From Omphiscola glabra (Eukaryota; Mollusca; Gastropoda; Lymnaeidae): 64,000 nt of DNA. The notes under the pieces were generated by a model. The model made no database searches. It was not told where the DNA came from and saw only the letters and a program-made list of their open reading frames with translations. The stretch lies in contig OZ024804.1 of NCBI GenBank assembly GCA_964017045.1, forward strand, positions 22,572,537 through 22,636,536, written 5' to 3'. How positions within the stretch are numbered: position 1 is the first letter of the stretch; each line of letters opens with the position of its first letter. The position numbers and the translations under genes are program-made. This document shows positions 11,609 to 22,878 of this stretch, piece by piece.

Positions 11609-11945
11609 GGGTCGGTTAGGCACATGGAGGGTCGGTTAGGCACACGATGGGATGTTTAGACACACGGAGGGACGGTTAGACACACGGAGGACAGTTGGGC
11701 ACACGAAGGGATGTTTAGACACACGGAGGGACGGTTACACACATGGAGGACAGTTAGGCACACGAAGGGATGTTTAGACACACGGAGGGACGGTTAGACA
11801 CACGGAGGACAGTTAGACACACGGAGGGACGGTTACACACACGGAGGACAGTTAGGAACACGGAGGGACGGTTAGGCACAAGAAGGGACAGTTAGGCACA
11901 CGGAGGGTCGGTTAGGCACACGATGGGATGTTTAGGCACAGGAGA
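11609..11945 (+). repeat. 20-bp minisatellite, about 17 copies, with 59-bp higher-order period
   Basis: Unit GGGACGGTTAGACACACGGA. Between about 11649 and 11826 three unit types (GGGATGTTTAGACAC, GGGACGGTTAGACAC, GGACAGTTAGGCAC) cycle in order three times. Confidence 0.93.
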
Positions 11946-12640
11946 GGGTGATTGGGCCCATGGTTGTTACCTTCCTCATAGAGCACTATTTAATCGTGGC
12001 ACAGTCCGTCTCATGAAATGTCAACACATGTTCCTTTTGTTGTCAGTAATTTTCCACTTATCTGTTTAGCACATTGCCCGTGGATCTATTTTTATTTCAA
12101 TTCAATATTTGTCCAAAAATAGTTCTTTAGGTATGTTGGGTACACCATTCAAAGATTATATCTGACTTGACTATTGAAACAACTATTTTTTTTTAAAATG
12201 CCTGAATGGCTAGTTAGCCACTAAAGCCAGACACATGAGCATTGATCATATAAGTTGTTTGTTGGCACTTGAATGTATAAATATAAGTATTACTTCACGG
12301 CCAACACAATTGACACTGCTAGTGTAGAATTGCGAGTTTTATTGATTAAACTGCTTTGGTCAAAAACAGAGTTGATTTTGAAAACAATTTGAGAAAGTCT
12401 GCTTAATGAGGTTGTGTGGTTAAAATACTGTTACCCGAACGTACCCTTGTTGGACCCGACAAAAAACCAGGAAACAGCAGGACAACTTCTCATTAGGATT
12501 AGTGTATTGTTTCTTTTTCATAGAATTTCTTATTTTGTTTGCAGGGAATATAGACACACTGGTGCGCAACTGTGCCCTCGTGACTTTGATGCGCAACTGT
12601 CGACTATTGTAGCGCTGATCTCAAATGTGAAGTGGCATTA
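11946..12640. other. Gene-free interval
   Basis: No repeats or coding signals recognised. Ends at the TTA target site of the next MITE. Confidence 0.5.
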
Positions 12641-12850
12641 GCGTCAGTTCACACGATCAAATTCATTTCAAATTTGGCTTCAAATTTTTGTAGGATCGCA
12701 CTATTTTTTTTGGGGGGGTGGGGGGGTGGAGGAGAAGGGGGAGGACAAAAATAAGAAATTGATCAAATAGTAATTTGAAAGTTGTGACAAGGCTTCATAC
12801 AAAAATTGCATCAATTGAATGATCGAAAATGTGATCGTGTGAACTGACAC
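12641..12850. mobile_element. PIF/Harbinger-like MITE (210 bp)
   Basis: Ends GCGTCAGTTCACACGATCA and, inverted, GTGTCAGTTCACACGATCA (18 of 19 identical). It is flanked by TTA at 12638-12640 and 12851-12853, the 3-bp target typical of PIF/Harbinger. It encodes nothing, and a long G-rich tract (12709-12745) lies inside. Confidence 0.78.
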
Positions 12851-12959
12851 TTACGTCGTGAAAATTACAAACACGTGACGTTTTCTGGTTCTGGTAGGGT
12901 ACGCTGTTGCATCCATGTACTGGCATATGTGAAAATGTTTGGGAAGCGATGCTGCCATC

Positions 12960-13111
12960 CTAACGGTTCCTAGCAGATGCCAGGGCAGCCTTGAAGCTTT
13001 CAATAGATGTCGAGTTCACGGCGGGATTGTCCAGGTGGTTCCAAGCGATTATTGTGCAAGGGAAGAATGATTGTTTATACTGCACTGTGTTACTCCGAGG
13101 CACAGTGTAAT
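12960..13111 (-). pseudogene. LINE reverse-transcriptase C-terminal fragment
   Basis: Minus-strand reading gives VPRSNTVQYKQSFFPCTI then AWNHLDNPAVNSTSIESFK, ending in TAG at 12962-12960. This is the conserved extreme C-terminus of CR1/Jockey-type non-LTR elements (FFPRTIxxWNxLP...SFKxxL). Upstream RT domains are absent, consistent with 5' truncation. The non-coding tail probably runs to about 12860. Confidence 0.82.
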
Positions 13112-14196
13112 CATATGCAGTGTAATGTAATCATAGAAATTATGTAATCATAGACAGTATGTAACCATAGACAGTATGCATCATCGTGCGATGATTTCAT
13201 TAAGCGACTGACAGGTTTACACATACAAAAATGTTAACCGATTCCTTAGTACCATGTTATGACGTACAGAATTTTACATAATACAGATCTACTTTAATTA
13301 TTCACAAGAAACCCCCTTCATCCCCCCACCCCCCCCCATTCCATTCCCGAGACGACCTCATTCACATGCCATAGTTACGCAACTCAATGGGCACTTAAAG
13401 TTTCTATTGCGACATATAATATTCCATATTACATATGCGAATAAATATAACTTATTACAATTTAACTTCCGGCTGCTTACTAATAGGATGGCTGCTTCCT
13501 ATTCAGCGTATCAGTAAATCTATATTGTAGTTGACTTTAAAAGGAAAAACACGTTGCTGCAACATAAATTCTGATCCTGGCCAAAGTCTTAAGTATATTT
13601 TACACATAATTGACAATGTTACAGTATTAGCTCTGAAATTATACACATTCTAAACTGTTAACTATCACACACACACAAATATATGACTTTAATGTGCTGT
13701 CAATTTAACGAGTATCGAGTGTTTTACAAGGAAAAGTACGGTAGGTGGAACGAAAGCTACGATTGTAAACGGTTTATTCTTTATATAATTACCAATTGAA
13801 TGACATATTTAACCCCATAAACTCATAGAGAATATTTGCTCGGGTCAATTAGTGTGTGTGTGGGGGGGGGGGTGTGGAACTAGTTTTATGTCTTTAGAAA
13901 TAACATTGCAGAAGAGTATGGACAGTGTAGGGCTGTGGGAGGAGTCGAACTGCTACGCACTGTGAAAAACACTAATAAAGTGTTTTAATGCAGCTGTGGT
14001 AAGACTATACCGTTGTTTTATAGTACATGTATACCGCTATCGGTACAGTATCCCATGAGCGAACAGTGCCTTCTCGATATAAGTCGAAAGGTGACACTCT
14101 TTATAGTCTCTGCCCAGTATTGGTAACTTAACAGTACAATTGATTGTATCATGGACTGCCTTTGTGTCAAAAGTTTCTTTCAATAAGTAACGCGGT
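13112..14196. other. Gene-free interval
   Basis: A GTAATCATAGACAGTATG-like word is repeated three times at 13105-13170. A C run lies near 13330 and a G run near 13863. No gene. Confidence 0.5.
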
Positions 14197-14451
14197 GCGG
14201 TCCACACATTAGTTAACAATGAAGGCGGTCCACACATTAGTTCACAAAGAAGGCGGTCCATATTTGGTTCAACAATGAAGAGCGGTCCATACATAAGTTC
14301 ACAATGAAGGCGGTCCATACATTACTTCACAAAGAAGGCGGTCCATATATTAGTTCACAAAGAAGGCGGTCCATATATTAGTTCACAATGAAGGCGGTCC
14401 ATATATTAGTTCAAAAATGAAGAGCGGTCCATGTATTATTTCACAATGGAG
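14197..14451 (+). repeat. 28-bp minisatellite, 9 copies
   Basis: Unit GCGGTCCATATATTAGTTCA plus CAATGAAG. Variants are CACACATT/TATATATT and AAAGAAG/AATGAAG. Confidence 0.95.
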
Positions 14452-15028
14452 AGATACACATGGTATATGAGTGTAACAATATTTAATATCATATCTAGTA
14501 TAAATTTTGGCTGTAGAGGTAGGTGAAGGAGCATTTGTTTAGTGTGACGGGTCATTGGGTTGAAAGATTTGTTTTGCCACCTCGGGGTGAGGCATCCCTG
14601 CCCCACCCCCCACCCATACACCTAAATAACAATCGAAGCGTGGTGACTCATGGCATGGTGTGCACTTCACTCGCAAGTGGAGATTATTCTTTTTTTTTAA
14701 AAAATTCAGTAAATTATATTGGAGTCATCTCCCATTGCTGAAATACATACACTTGCTTTTTTTCCATCTGGTGTCAAGTGGCTTATGATGTAACTAGTAG
14801 ATGGCTCTTCAATGAACAACGCGATATACTGTAAATATTGGGGGGGGGGGGGAGGGGGGGAGTCATGTTGCAAGCAGTGGTACTTCTAGGTCATTTTAAG
14901 GAATTTATAACAAATCTGATACAAAATAACCACATCTAAGACTCGGTTTAAAATGATTATTCAAAGCTCTTACTGGTTTGGTTTTTGGCATCAATCGTCC
15001 AGTTGTTACTGGAAGAAGACGGAACTAG
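14452..15028. other. Gene-free interval
   Basis: Contains a 13-G run at 14840-14852 followed by a further G-rich stretch. No coding signal. Confidence 0.5.
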
Positions 15029-15195
15029 TTAGGGCGGGCAGTATATGACAATCGTTAACTAGTTAGGTTTGTCAGTTAATGAGAATCGTTAACTAGTTAG
15101 GGTTGGCAGTTAGTGAGAATCGTTAATTAGTTAGAGTTGGCAGTAAATGAGAACCGTTAAATTGTTAGGGCGGGCAGTAAATGAGAAACGTTCAG
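15029..15195 (+). repeat. 36-bp tandem repeat, about 4.6 copies
   Basis: Unit GTTAGGGCGGGCAGTAAATG plus AGAATCGTTAACTAGT. Later copies diverge. Confidence 0.9.
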
Positions 15196-15837
15196 CTGTT
15201 CACACTGAATATGAATATGAACTCACGAGAACCGTTGACTTGTTAGTCCCAAAAGTATAAATGAGTTTTCTAGAAGACACCGACACATTGTATGACTCAT
15301 CGTGTCTGACTGTCCGCGTGACACTGTCTTGGCATACACGGTACAAGTCGGGTGTCTGTCTTTGTCAAGATTTACATCAACAACACAGGCAATGGACTCT
15401 GCGCATTGTCACCACTTGGAAATTCCTCATAATATCACATGTTGTTTGTTGTTGTTGAGGACGGGTGTGTAAGAACATCTTAAACTTATGCGGATGGCGT
15501 GAAGAAACGCACTTATATATAAAGGCAAAAGTTTACATTAAATATTGATTAATTACTGGTCCCACTAATTAAATTGTCACGACACAACTGACGCATTGGA
15601 CAATGACCTCGACGCAAAAATATTTACCCTACCAACATGTTGGGGAGTTATTTCATGTATATTTTCTTACATTCCACCCCCAACTCTCGCATCTTCCCCA
15701 ATTGATTTTTTTTTCAAGCCTAAACATATCCTATCTTCCACAGCCTTCAAAAAATTTAAAATAACTAACAAACATTTCAGAGTGTTACCTCAGGTTGTTA
15801 TTATTTAAGACACTTCACTAGTATTCGTTGTTATGGT
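15196..15837. other. Gene-free interval
   Basis: No repeat or supported coding sequence. Two short plus frames lack motifs. Confidence 0.5.
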
Positions 15838-16238
15838 GCATGCAGTGGCCATGTAGGCAGTGGCCATGTAAATAGTGGCCGTGTAGGCAGTGGACATTGG
15901 TAGTGGACATAGGTACTGGACGTAGGAATTGACCGTGTATGCAGTGTGTATGCAGTGGCCGTGTATGCAGTGTGTATCCATGGGCCGTGTAGGCAGGGGC
16001 CGTGTAGGCAAGGGCCGTGTAGGCAGGGGCCGTGTAGGCAGGGGCCGTGTAGGCAGGGGCCGTGCAGGCAGGGATCGTGTAGGCAGGGGCCGTGTAGGCA
16101 GTAGACGTAGGCAATGGCTGTGTATGCAGTGTGTATGCAGTGGCAGTGTATGCAGTGGCCGTGTAGGCAGTGGCCGTGTATGCAATGTGTATCCAGTGGT
16201 CGTGTAGGCAGTAGACGTAGGGAGTGGCTGTGTATGAA
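15838..16238 (+). repeat. 15-bp minisatellite, about 25 copies
   Basis: Unit GTGTAGGCAGGGGCC in a homogeneous core (about 15985-16105), with flanking variants GTGTATGCAGTGGCC and GGACGTAGGCA. The Thr/Pro-rich frames on both strands are repeat translation. Confidence 0.95.
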
Positions 16239-16282
16239 GTTGCAGAGTACTCATTGTTTGGCATTGAAATAATTTCTGGAAT

Positions 16283-16363
16283 CGGTGATAACTTCTTACG
16301 TTCCGGTGATAACTTCTTACGTTCCGGTGATAACTTCTTACGTTCCGGAGATAACTTCTTACC
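16283..16363 (+). repeat. 21-bp tandem repeat, 4 copies
   Basis: Unit CGGTGATAACTTCTTACGTT. The last copy is GGAGATAACTTCTTACCTT. Confidence 0.95.
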
Positions 16364-17003
16364 TTCAACTATTGTGCGCATGAATTATATGTAAGAATGT
16401 TCAGAAACTCCTTTAAACCGACCATTTACTTGTCTACAGACAGTTCTTGTCTTTTAAAAAAAAAAAAAAAAAAGCTGTATCGCAGTTCTACACTTATCAA
16501 CTGTGTCGATAGCTAGTAGCAATAAAAATGTCCAACCAGCGGCCCGCGGGCCGTAGGCTGGCTTCGGAGGACATTTCATTACACGATCAGTACCAAGTGA
16601 GTACTTTTGAACCGCGCTCAGCAATGACCTACGTCTTCACAGCTACTACTGCTAGTTAAAACTGTCAGCCGCAGGCATATTGCGTGAAGACTGAAACCCC
16701 GGCCTTATCCCGCCAATCTCAGGGCAACATTAACACACCCCTTTAATCCCCGGGATTTAGGCAACTTCATGTAAAAAAAAAAAAAAAAAATGAAAAACAA
16801 AGCATTGTGGGGGAAACTCGGAGAATCTTCTCGAAATCAGCCGAGAGATTAAAGAGGGATTAAAATAGGATAATAAATGTTTCTCTCGGGCGTTCATTAT
16901 CAAGTGATTTATTAGCGCCCCATTTTTTCTATGCTCCAATTATCATTTCATATCAATTTATAAACTATTTATAACATTCATTTAATTGATTAAGTTTTAT
17001 TAG
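16364..17003. other. Gene-free interval with possible hAT end
   Basis: Near 16528, GTCCAACCAGCGGCCCGCGG resembles the start of some hAT elements, but no opposite end was found. A runs of 15-18 lie near 16458 and 16775. Confidence 0.4.
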
Positions 17004-17235
17004 ACTCCCTGGGCGGTGGGGAGTGGTAACGCAACACCAACCCCCGGAGTGGAAGCAAAGCCGTCCTGACCCACAGAGAGTTAACTGCGGACGCTTTAAA
17101 CGCAGCGTCCTCGGTCGACCGGGCCTCCCCTAGGTCAAGGGGGAGGTTCCCGGCGCCCTTCCGCACGGGCTGGAGTCGGGTTAAGTCCTTCAGTGCTCTG
17201 GTTTGTGTGGGGGAGCGCCGGGGGGGGGGGGGCAT
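17004..17235. other. GC-rich island of unknown nature
   Basis: A markedly GC-rich segment in AT-rich surroundings, with sharp edges and a 13-G run at its right end (17220-17232). The minus strand has a 97-codon frame (17283-16990) without a recognisable motif. It could be a transposon fragment or a decayed coding piece. Confidence 0.35.
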
Positions 17236-17368
17236 TAAGAGCTCGCGCTCGACGGCCCACCGACTCCATCTCTTATGCGACATTAAGTTTTATTCACCAT
17301 GTCCCCATTCCAATGTTGTTTGATTTTATATACTTTGTTATGCATGTATAGATATGTAGCGGGTAGAG

Positions 17369-18033
17369 GTATACGTGGTGGAGGGGAGGGATGGGTGCTG
17401 GGCTGCGTGGTGGAGGGGAGGGATGGGTGCTGGGCTGCGTGGTGGAGGGGAGGGATGGGTGCTGGGCTGCGTGGTGGAGGGGAGGGATGGGTGCTGGGCT
17501 GCGTGGTGGAGGGGAGGGATGGGTGCTGGGCTGCGTGGTGGAGGGGAGGGATGGGTGCTGGGCTGCGTGGTGGAGGGGAGGGATGGGTGCTGGGCTGCGT
17601 GGTGGAGGGGAGGGATGGGTGCTGGGCTGCGTGGTGGAGGGGAGGGATGGGTGCTGGGCTGCGTGGTGGAGGGGAGGGATGGGTGCTGGGCTGCGTGGTG
17701 GAGGGGAGGGATGGGTGCTGGGCTGCGTGGTGGAGGGGAGGGATGGGTGCTGGGCTGCGTGGTGGAGGGGAGGGATGGGTGCTGGGCTGTGTGGTGGAGG
17801 GGAGGGATGGGTGCTGGGCTGCGTGGTGGAGGGGAGGGATGGGTGCTGGGCTGCGTGGTGGAGGGGAGGGATGGGTGCTGGGCTGCGTGGTGGAGGGGAG
17901 GGATGGGTGCTGGGCTGCGTGGTGGAGGGGAGGGATGGGTGCTGGGCTGCGTGGTGGGGGGAGGGATGGGTGCTGGGCTGTGTGGTGGAGGGGAGGGATG
18001 GGTGCTGGGCTGCATGGTGGAGGGGAGGGATGG
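17369..18033 (+). repeat. 32-bp G-rich minisatellite, about 21 near-identical copies
   Basis: Unit joins GGGCTGCGTGGTGGAGGGGA and GGGATGGGTGCT. 32 is not a multiple of three, yet no stop arises in any of three plus frames or one minus frame, giving 220-290-codon spurious ORFs. One unit near 17955 has lost two bases (GTGGTGGGGGGAGGG). Each unit can form a G-quadruplex. Confidence 0.97.
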
Positions 18034-18446
18034 TTGGTGAATTAAGGTGGTGGAAGGTGGTGATGGGTGGTGAAGGGCAGGGATGGGTTGTGGTAATAGT
18101 GAAGTGACACAGGTGAGAAAGGTGCAGTAGTGGCAGATGATCGGGTCCGTTAACTCATGGGACATATACATCAAACCAGTATGGAAAGTTTTATTATTAC
18201 ACAAATCGTTTTATTGGATCCAGTCAGCATTTTGTTGAAGGTCATAACTATTGTAATGGGGCTCAAACAGGAACACCGGAACAACGGGTGCCGTCTGGAG
18301 TTTACTTGTGAAATGAACCTTTGCCGTTGAACACACCTGTATCTTTGGGATATAGTTTTGTGATCGTTGGGACGAAAATTTACTGGCCTTCTCAGATGCC
18401 CCTCGACCCACCACCTCACAGCCAATGGACTTATTATTTAAACGTT
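18034..18446. other. Gene-free interval
   Basis: Begins with GGTGG-rich sequence probably derived from the array edge. Nothing else recognised. Confidence 0.5.
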
Positions 18447-18695
18447 GCTAGTGTCACATAGACAAGCTAGTGTCACATAGACTAGCTAATGTCACATAGA
18501 CACGCTAGTGTCACATAGACAAATTATTGTTACAGAGACAAGCTAGTATTACATAGACAAGCTAGTGTTACAGACAAGCTAGTGACACATAGACAAGCTA
18601 GTTTCACATAGAAAAGCGAGTGTCACATAGACAAGCTAGGGTTGTATAGACATGCTAGTGTTACATAGACAAGCTTAGTGTCACAACATAGACAC
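18447..18695 (+). repeat. 19-bp minisatellite, about 13 copies
   Basis: Unit GCTAGTGTCACATAGACAA with point variants and one TTACAGACAA short copy. Confidence 0.93.
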
Positions 18696-19271
18696 GCGAA
18701 TGACTAGATCAAAGAGTTCAATCTCACAAATATAAATATAATGTCCTTATTTCCTGTTCATTGAGAAAACTCTTTCTGGACTTTTCTGTGGTGATAACGT
18801 TGTTGGTCTCATTGCAACCGTAGTTTGAGAATCACCGATTAGACCACTCCAACGTTCCCGTTTCACCCCATAAATCTCCCATACACATACGCAAGCGCAC
18901 AAACCAACACAATAAAATCCATATATAAAAACCCACACAGAGACATGCAGACACAAAGAAGCATACAAACACACTACAACAAACCGAAACATACACAATC
19001 ATACAAAACTCATGTCACGCGTGTATTTATTATAACCAAAAGTCTTTTTAAGCCCTAGTTTGACATATATTTTACATTGTCCTGTTTTTTTTGGGGGGGG
19101 TGCGGGGTGGGGGGTGGTGAACATGAATCTTTTAATACGTGAATGACAACCTGTCTGATAAGGCGCTGGTATAGGACAGCCCAGTACCAATGGTACAGAA
19201 AAAGCGCTGACTCTGCACAAAACCCTGACGACTAATCCCAGACACATCACTAATTCCTTACTTACACGTCA
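18696..19271. other. Gene-free interval
   Basis: Dispersed ACACA words at 18890-18990 and a G-rich run at 19090-19116. No gene. Confidence 0.5.
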
Positions 19272-19425
19272 CTTATACTTGACAAACGTGTTAATTCTTG
19301 ACATACGACTAATGCATGACATACGACTAATCCTTGCAGTATGACTAATCCCCGACAGAATACTAATCCTTGCAATTTGGCTAATCCTTAACATATGACT
19401 AATCCCCGACATACGACTAATCTTG
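19272..19425 (+). repeat. 19-20-bp tandem repeat, about 8 copies
   Basis: Unit GACATACGACTAATCCTTG with TGCAGTATG or CCCCGACATA variants. Confidence 0.88.
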
Positions 19426-20685
19426 TATCTAATCAACTTCTGCTGATGGTAACACATTGCAAAAAAAACAACAAAAAAACACATAGTATAGGAGCTTAAA
19501 TATACAACAGTCTGACTTAAGTTAGTTAATTAAAAGTTAGTTAGACAACATAAATGTATTTTTGAACTTGAGATAATTATACAACATGATAGGGTGTAAA
19601 GATTAGTTTATAAAAAGTGTTCTGCTCGTCTAACTCTATGGGCAAAGATAAATTTAAAAAAAAAAAAAAAATTACGTCCAAATACCTTTTATAACATTGG
19701 TCTTAGAAATTGTATTATATTGAATTTAGATAAACATATTTACTATACGTAATATCAATCAAAGTATTATTCTAACCACATCTCTTTTAATTGCATCTAG
19801 ACTCGTGGAATATTTTAACGACACGGTGCGGTATCTGCAAATCCCATCAAACGGTATTGGTTGAAATGTGTCTCCGGACCCACCGGATAAGTGGAGTCTG
19901 GATAAGCAGATCCACAAACATTAATCAAACAGACGGACTTCTGTCAAGTGTAAAAACAATTGAAAAAGCAGTAAACAAAAGTTAGACATTGGTATTACGG
20001 ACCGTTATGAATTGAGAATTTAATCTCTTAATTTTAGACTATGGCTCGTTCTAGAAACGGTCCATAATAAAGGACGATACCAACATTTAAAAATAATAAC
20101 AAATAAAACGACAATCAAGGCCAGAGCTAATTACAATTAATAACTTTTTAATTTGTGAACTTCAATTAAATAATAACAGCAAGTGAAATATGATTGAAAT
20201 TATAAACTTACAGATTTGCTGGTACCGGTACTGTATATAAAAATACAATGAGCACAAAATTGTACGAGGAAATAAAAATCTCTACACACAACAAAGTATG
20301 ACATAACATCTCGTGATCAAAACAAAATCTCTCTCCTCTCTATCGGTCAGCCCTTTTTATAGGCATTTCCTACTAATGTCTAGAACCGTCTAATGCATTG
20401 TTTTGACTTCTCGTTTTATCCAGAATATTCTATTATTTTCGACAGTTCTCCTGACTAGAATAAATAAGGTTTTTCTAGCCACACTTCAAAGGCGGTCACG
20501 AGAGTTCACGAGGGGTCATGCACGTGGGACGCGAGATAGTCGTGCTAAAAAATACGTCATCCTTCATAACAATTGGACTTATCATTGATTTACTAAGCTG
20601 GACGGAGGGAATGGGAGGTCTTGCCATAACAGCCACCATCTTATACCTACGAGATGTCTCGTGTTGGAGTTTCAGCACCCCCACC
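19426..20685. other. Gene-free AT-rich interval with a small inverted repeat
   Basis: At 19989-20082 the ends ATTGGTATTACGGACCGTT and (inverted) TTGGTATCGTCC...ATGGACCGTT form an imperfect palindrome, possibly a small MITE. An A run lies near 19656. No gene. Confidence 0.35.
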
Positions 20686-20880
20686 ACACACACACACACA
20701 CACAAGAGTATAACTTCGCGAAAAACGAATCTAACTTTAATAATTAAACAACACACACACATTCCAAGCTCAGCACACACACACACACACGCACAACACG
20801 ATTACCACCACACAGCCCCACATACTTGAACACACACATGCATTACATGCTTACCACCACACAGCCCCACATACCTAAAC
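20686..20880 (+). repeat. CA-rich simple repeats and 49-bp duplication
   Basis: (CA)n tracts near 20690 and 20775. TTACCACCACACAGCCCCAC occurs twice, 49 bp apart. Confidence 0.85.
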
Positions 20881-21033
20881 AAACCAACACACAGACATAC
20901 CAACACACCAAGAGGTCTTATCTCGTCGTGAGTGACGTCAGAAGACATAGGGGTGCTCTTATGGTTGCAGCCACTGGCAGAAGTCAGGAATCTCAAACTT
21001 AACGTTTCATAAAACCACTGTGACTTTACAAAA

Positions 21034-21165
21034 TACATGCACAGGTGGCTTTACGAGTAAATGTAGATGTGGCTTTTCAAGTATATAAAGAGTTGGTTTT
21101 AAGTACACTGCAGGTGGCTTTAGGGGTACATTAAGTGGTGGCTTTTCAGGTATATACATCGCAAG
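21034..21165 (+). repeat. Degenerate 25-28-bp repeat, about 5 copies
   Basis: Recurrent GTGGCTTTTCAGGTATATA and GTGGCTTTACGAGTAAAT words. Confidence 0.75.
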
Positions 21166-21408
21166 GGGGCGGGCAAAGTTGATGCAAGAAAATGAAAATA
21201 GCAACAATACCACACACAAAAAAAAAAAAAAGGTATTTTTAAAAACCTAAAGATTAGATTGCTGTGTTAGACTTTTGGATCGTGATTAGAAAGAGGAAAG
21301 GTGAACGGGTGGAGTTGGTGGAGATGGCAGATTTTTTTTATGGAAGATGATTTCTTGAAACACGTATAGCGGCATACCAGACTTTTTAGCAGACAGGCGA
21401 ATGGTGTA

Positions 21409-21715
21409 TTGGAATGATGTCTTCCGGTATCGAATGTTGAGTTGTGGTTGTGTATTGGAACGATTTCTTCTGGTATCGAATGTTGAGTTGTGGGCGTGTA
21501 TTGGAATGATGTCTTCTGGTATCAAATGTTGAGTTGTGGTTGCGTATTGGAATAATGTCTTCTGGCATCGAATGTTCAGTTGTGGTTGCGTATTGGAATG
21601 ATGTCTTCTGGTATCGAATGTTGAGTTGTGGGCGTGTATTGGAATGATGTCTTCTGGTATCGAATGTTGAAATGTGGGCGTGTATTGGAACGATGTCCTC
21701 AGTTAAAGAATGTTA
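21409..21715 (+). repeat. 46-bp minisatellite, 6.6 copies
   Basis: Unit TTGGAATGATGTCTTCTGGT plus ATCGAATGTTGAGTTGTGG. Copies alternate GTTGTGTA/GGCGTGTA at the joint. Confidence 0.95.
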
Positions 21716-21997
21716 AATTTTTATTTTCTTTTAAAGCTGACCACAAAAATAAATGACCAGCATGCCCAATTTACCTGATGCCCATTCCATCAATTATTGC
21801 TCTTAATGGCGGCTTACTTTCACTAGCCTCTGAAAAATACAATGGAATGTGTTATGGAAAGTAAGTGGTGGGGTGGAGGTCGACTTTAGGTTGTTGCAAA
21901 CCTAAGTGCGTCAAGCAAACAGCAGCCGTCACGGTAGGTTGAGTTACTGTTGAAATGGAAATAAGGAAGTAATGCCACATCTGACACACTGCACTTT

Positions 21998-22878
21998 GTA
22001 ACAAACCTAACTGACAAACATAAGGACTCGATAACAAACCTTACTGACAAACACAATGACTCGATAACAAACCTTACTGACAAACATAAGGACTCGATAA
22101 CAAACCTTACTGACAAACACAATGACTCTCTAACAAACCTTACTGACAAACACAATGACTCGATAACAAACCTTACTGACAAACACAAGGACTCGATAAC
22201 AAACCTTACTGACAAACACAATGGCTCGATAACAAACCTTACTGACAAACACAATGACTCTCTAACAAACCTTACTGACAAACACAATGACTCTAACAAA
22301 CCTTACTGACAAACACAATGACTCTAACAAACCTTACTGACAAACACAATGACTCTCTAACAAACCTTACTGACAAACACAATGACTCGATAACAAACCT
22401 TGCTGACAAAAACAATGACTCTCTAACAAACCTTACTGACAAACACAATGACTCTAACAAACCTTACTGAAAAACACTATGACTTTCTAACAAAACTTAT
22501 AGACAAACACAATGACTCTCTAACAAACCTTACTGACAAACACAATGACTCGATAACAAACCTTGCTGACAAACACAATGACTCTCTAACAAACCTTACT
22601 GACAAACACAATGACTCGATAACAAACCTTACTGACAAACACAATGACTCTCTAACAAACCTTACTGACAAACACAATGACTCGATAACAAACCTTGCTG
22701 ACAAACACAATGACTCTCTAACAAACCTTACTGACAAACACAATGACTCTAATAAACCTTACTGACAAACACAATGACTCTCTAACAAACCTTACTGACA
22801 AACACAATGACTCTCTAACAAACCTTACTGACAAACACAATGACTCTCTAACAAACCTTACTGACAAACACAATGATT
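21998..22878 (+). repeat. 33-bp minisatellite, about 26 copies
   Basis: Unit ACTGACAAACACAATGACTC followed by TCTAACAAACCTT or GATAACAAACCTT. A shorter TAACAAACCTT variant lacks 2 bp. In 22510-22740 the TCTC and CGATA types alternate strictly (66-bp dimer). The LTDKHNDS frames are repeat translation. Confidence 0.96.

Noticed and set aside
16990..17283. 97-codon minus ORF over the GC-rich island
   Set aside because: GC-rich DNA has few stops, and no recognisable motif was found. The island is kept as a composition anomaly only.
17299..18204. 220-290-codon Gly/Trp-rich and Pro/His-rich ORFs
   Set aside because: Translation of the 32-bp G-rich array in whichever frame is stop-free, so not independent evidence of coding.
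21998..22878. CRISPR-like array
   Set aside because: Units are directly adjacent without unique spacers, in a eukaryotic context. The same applies to the 30/33-bp and 45-bp arrays.
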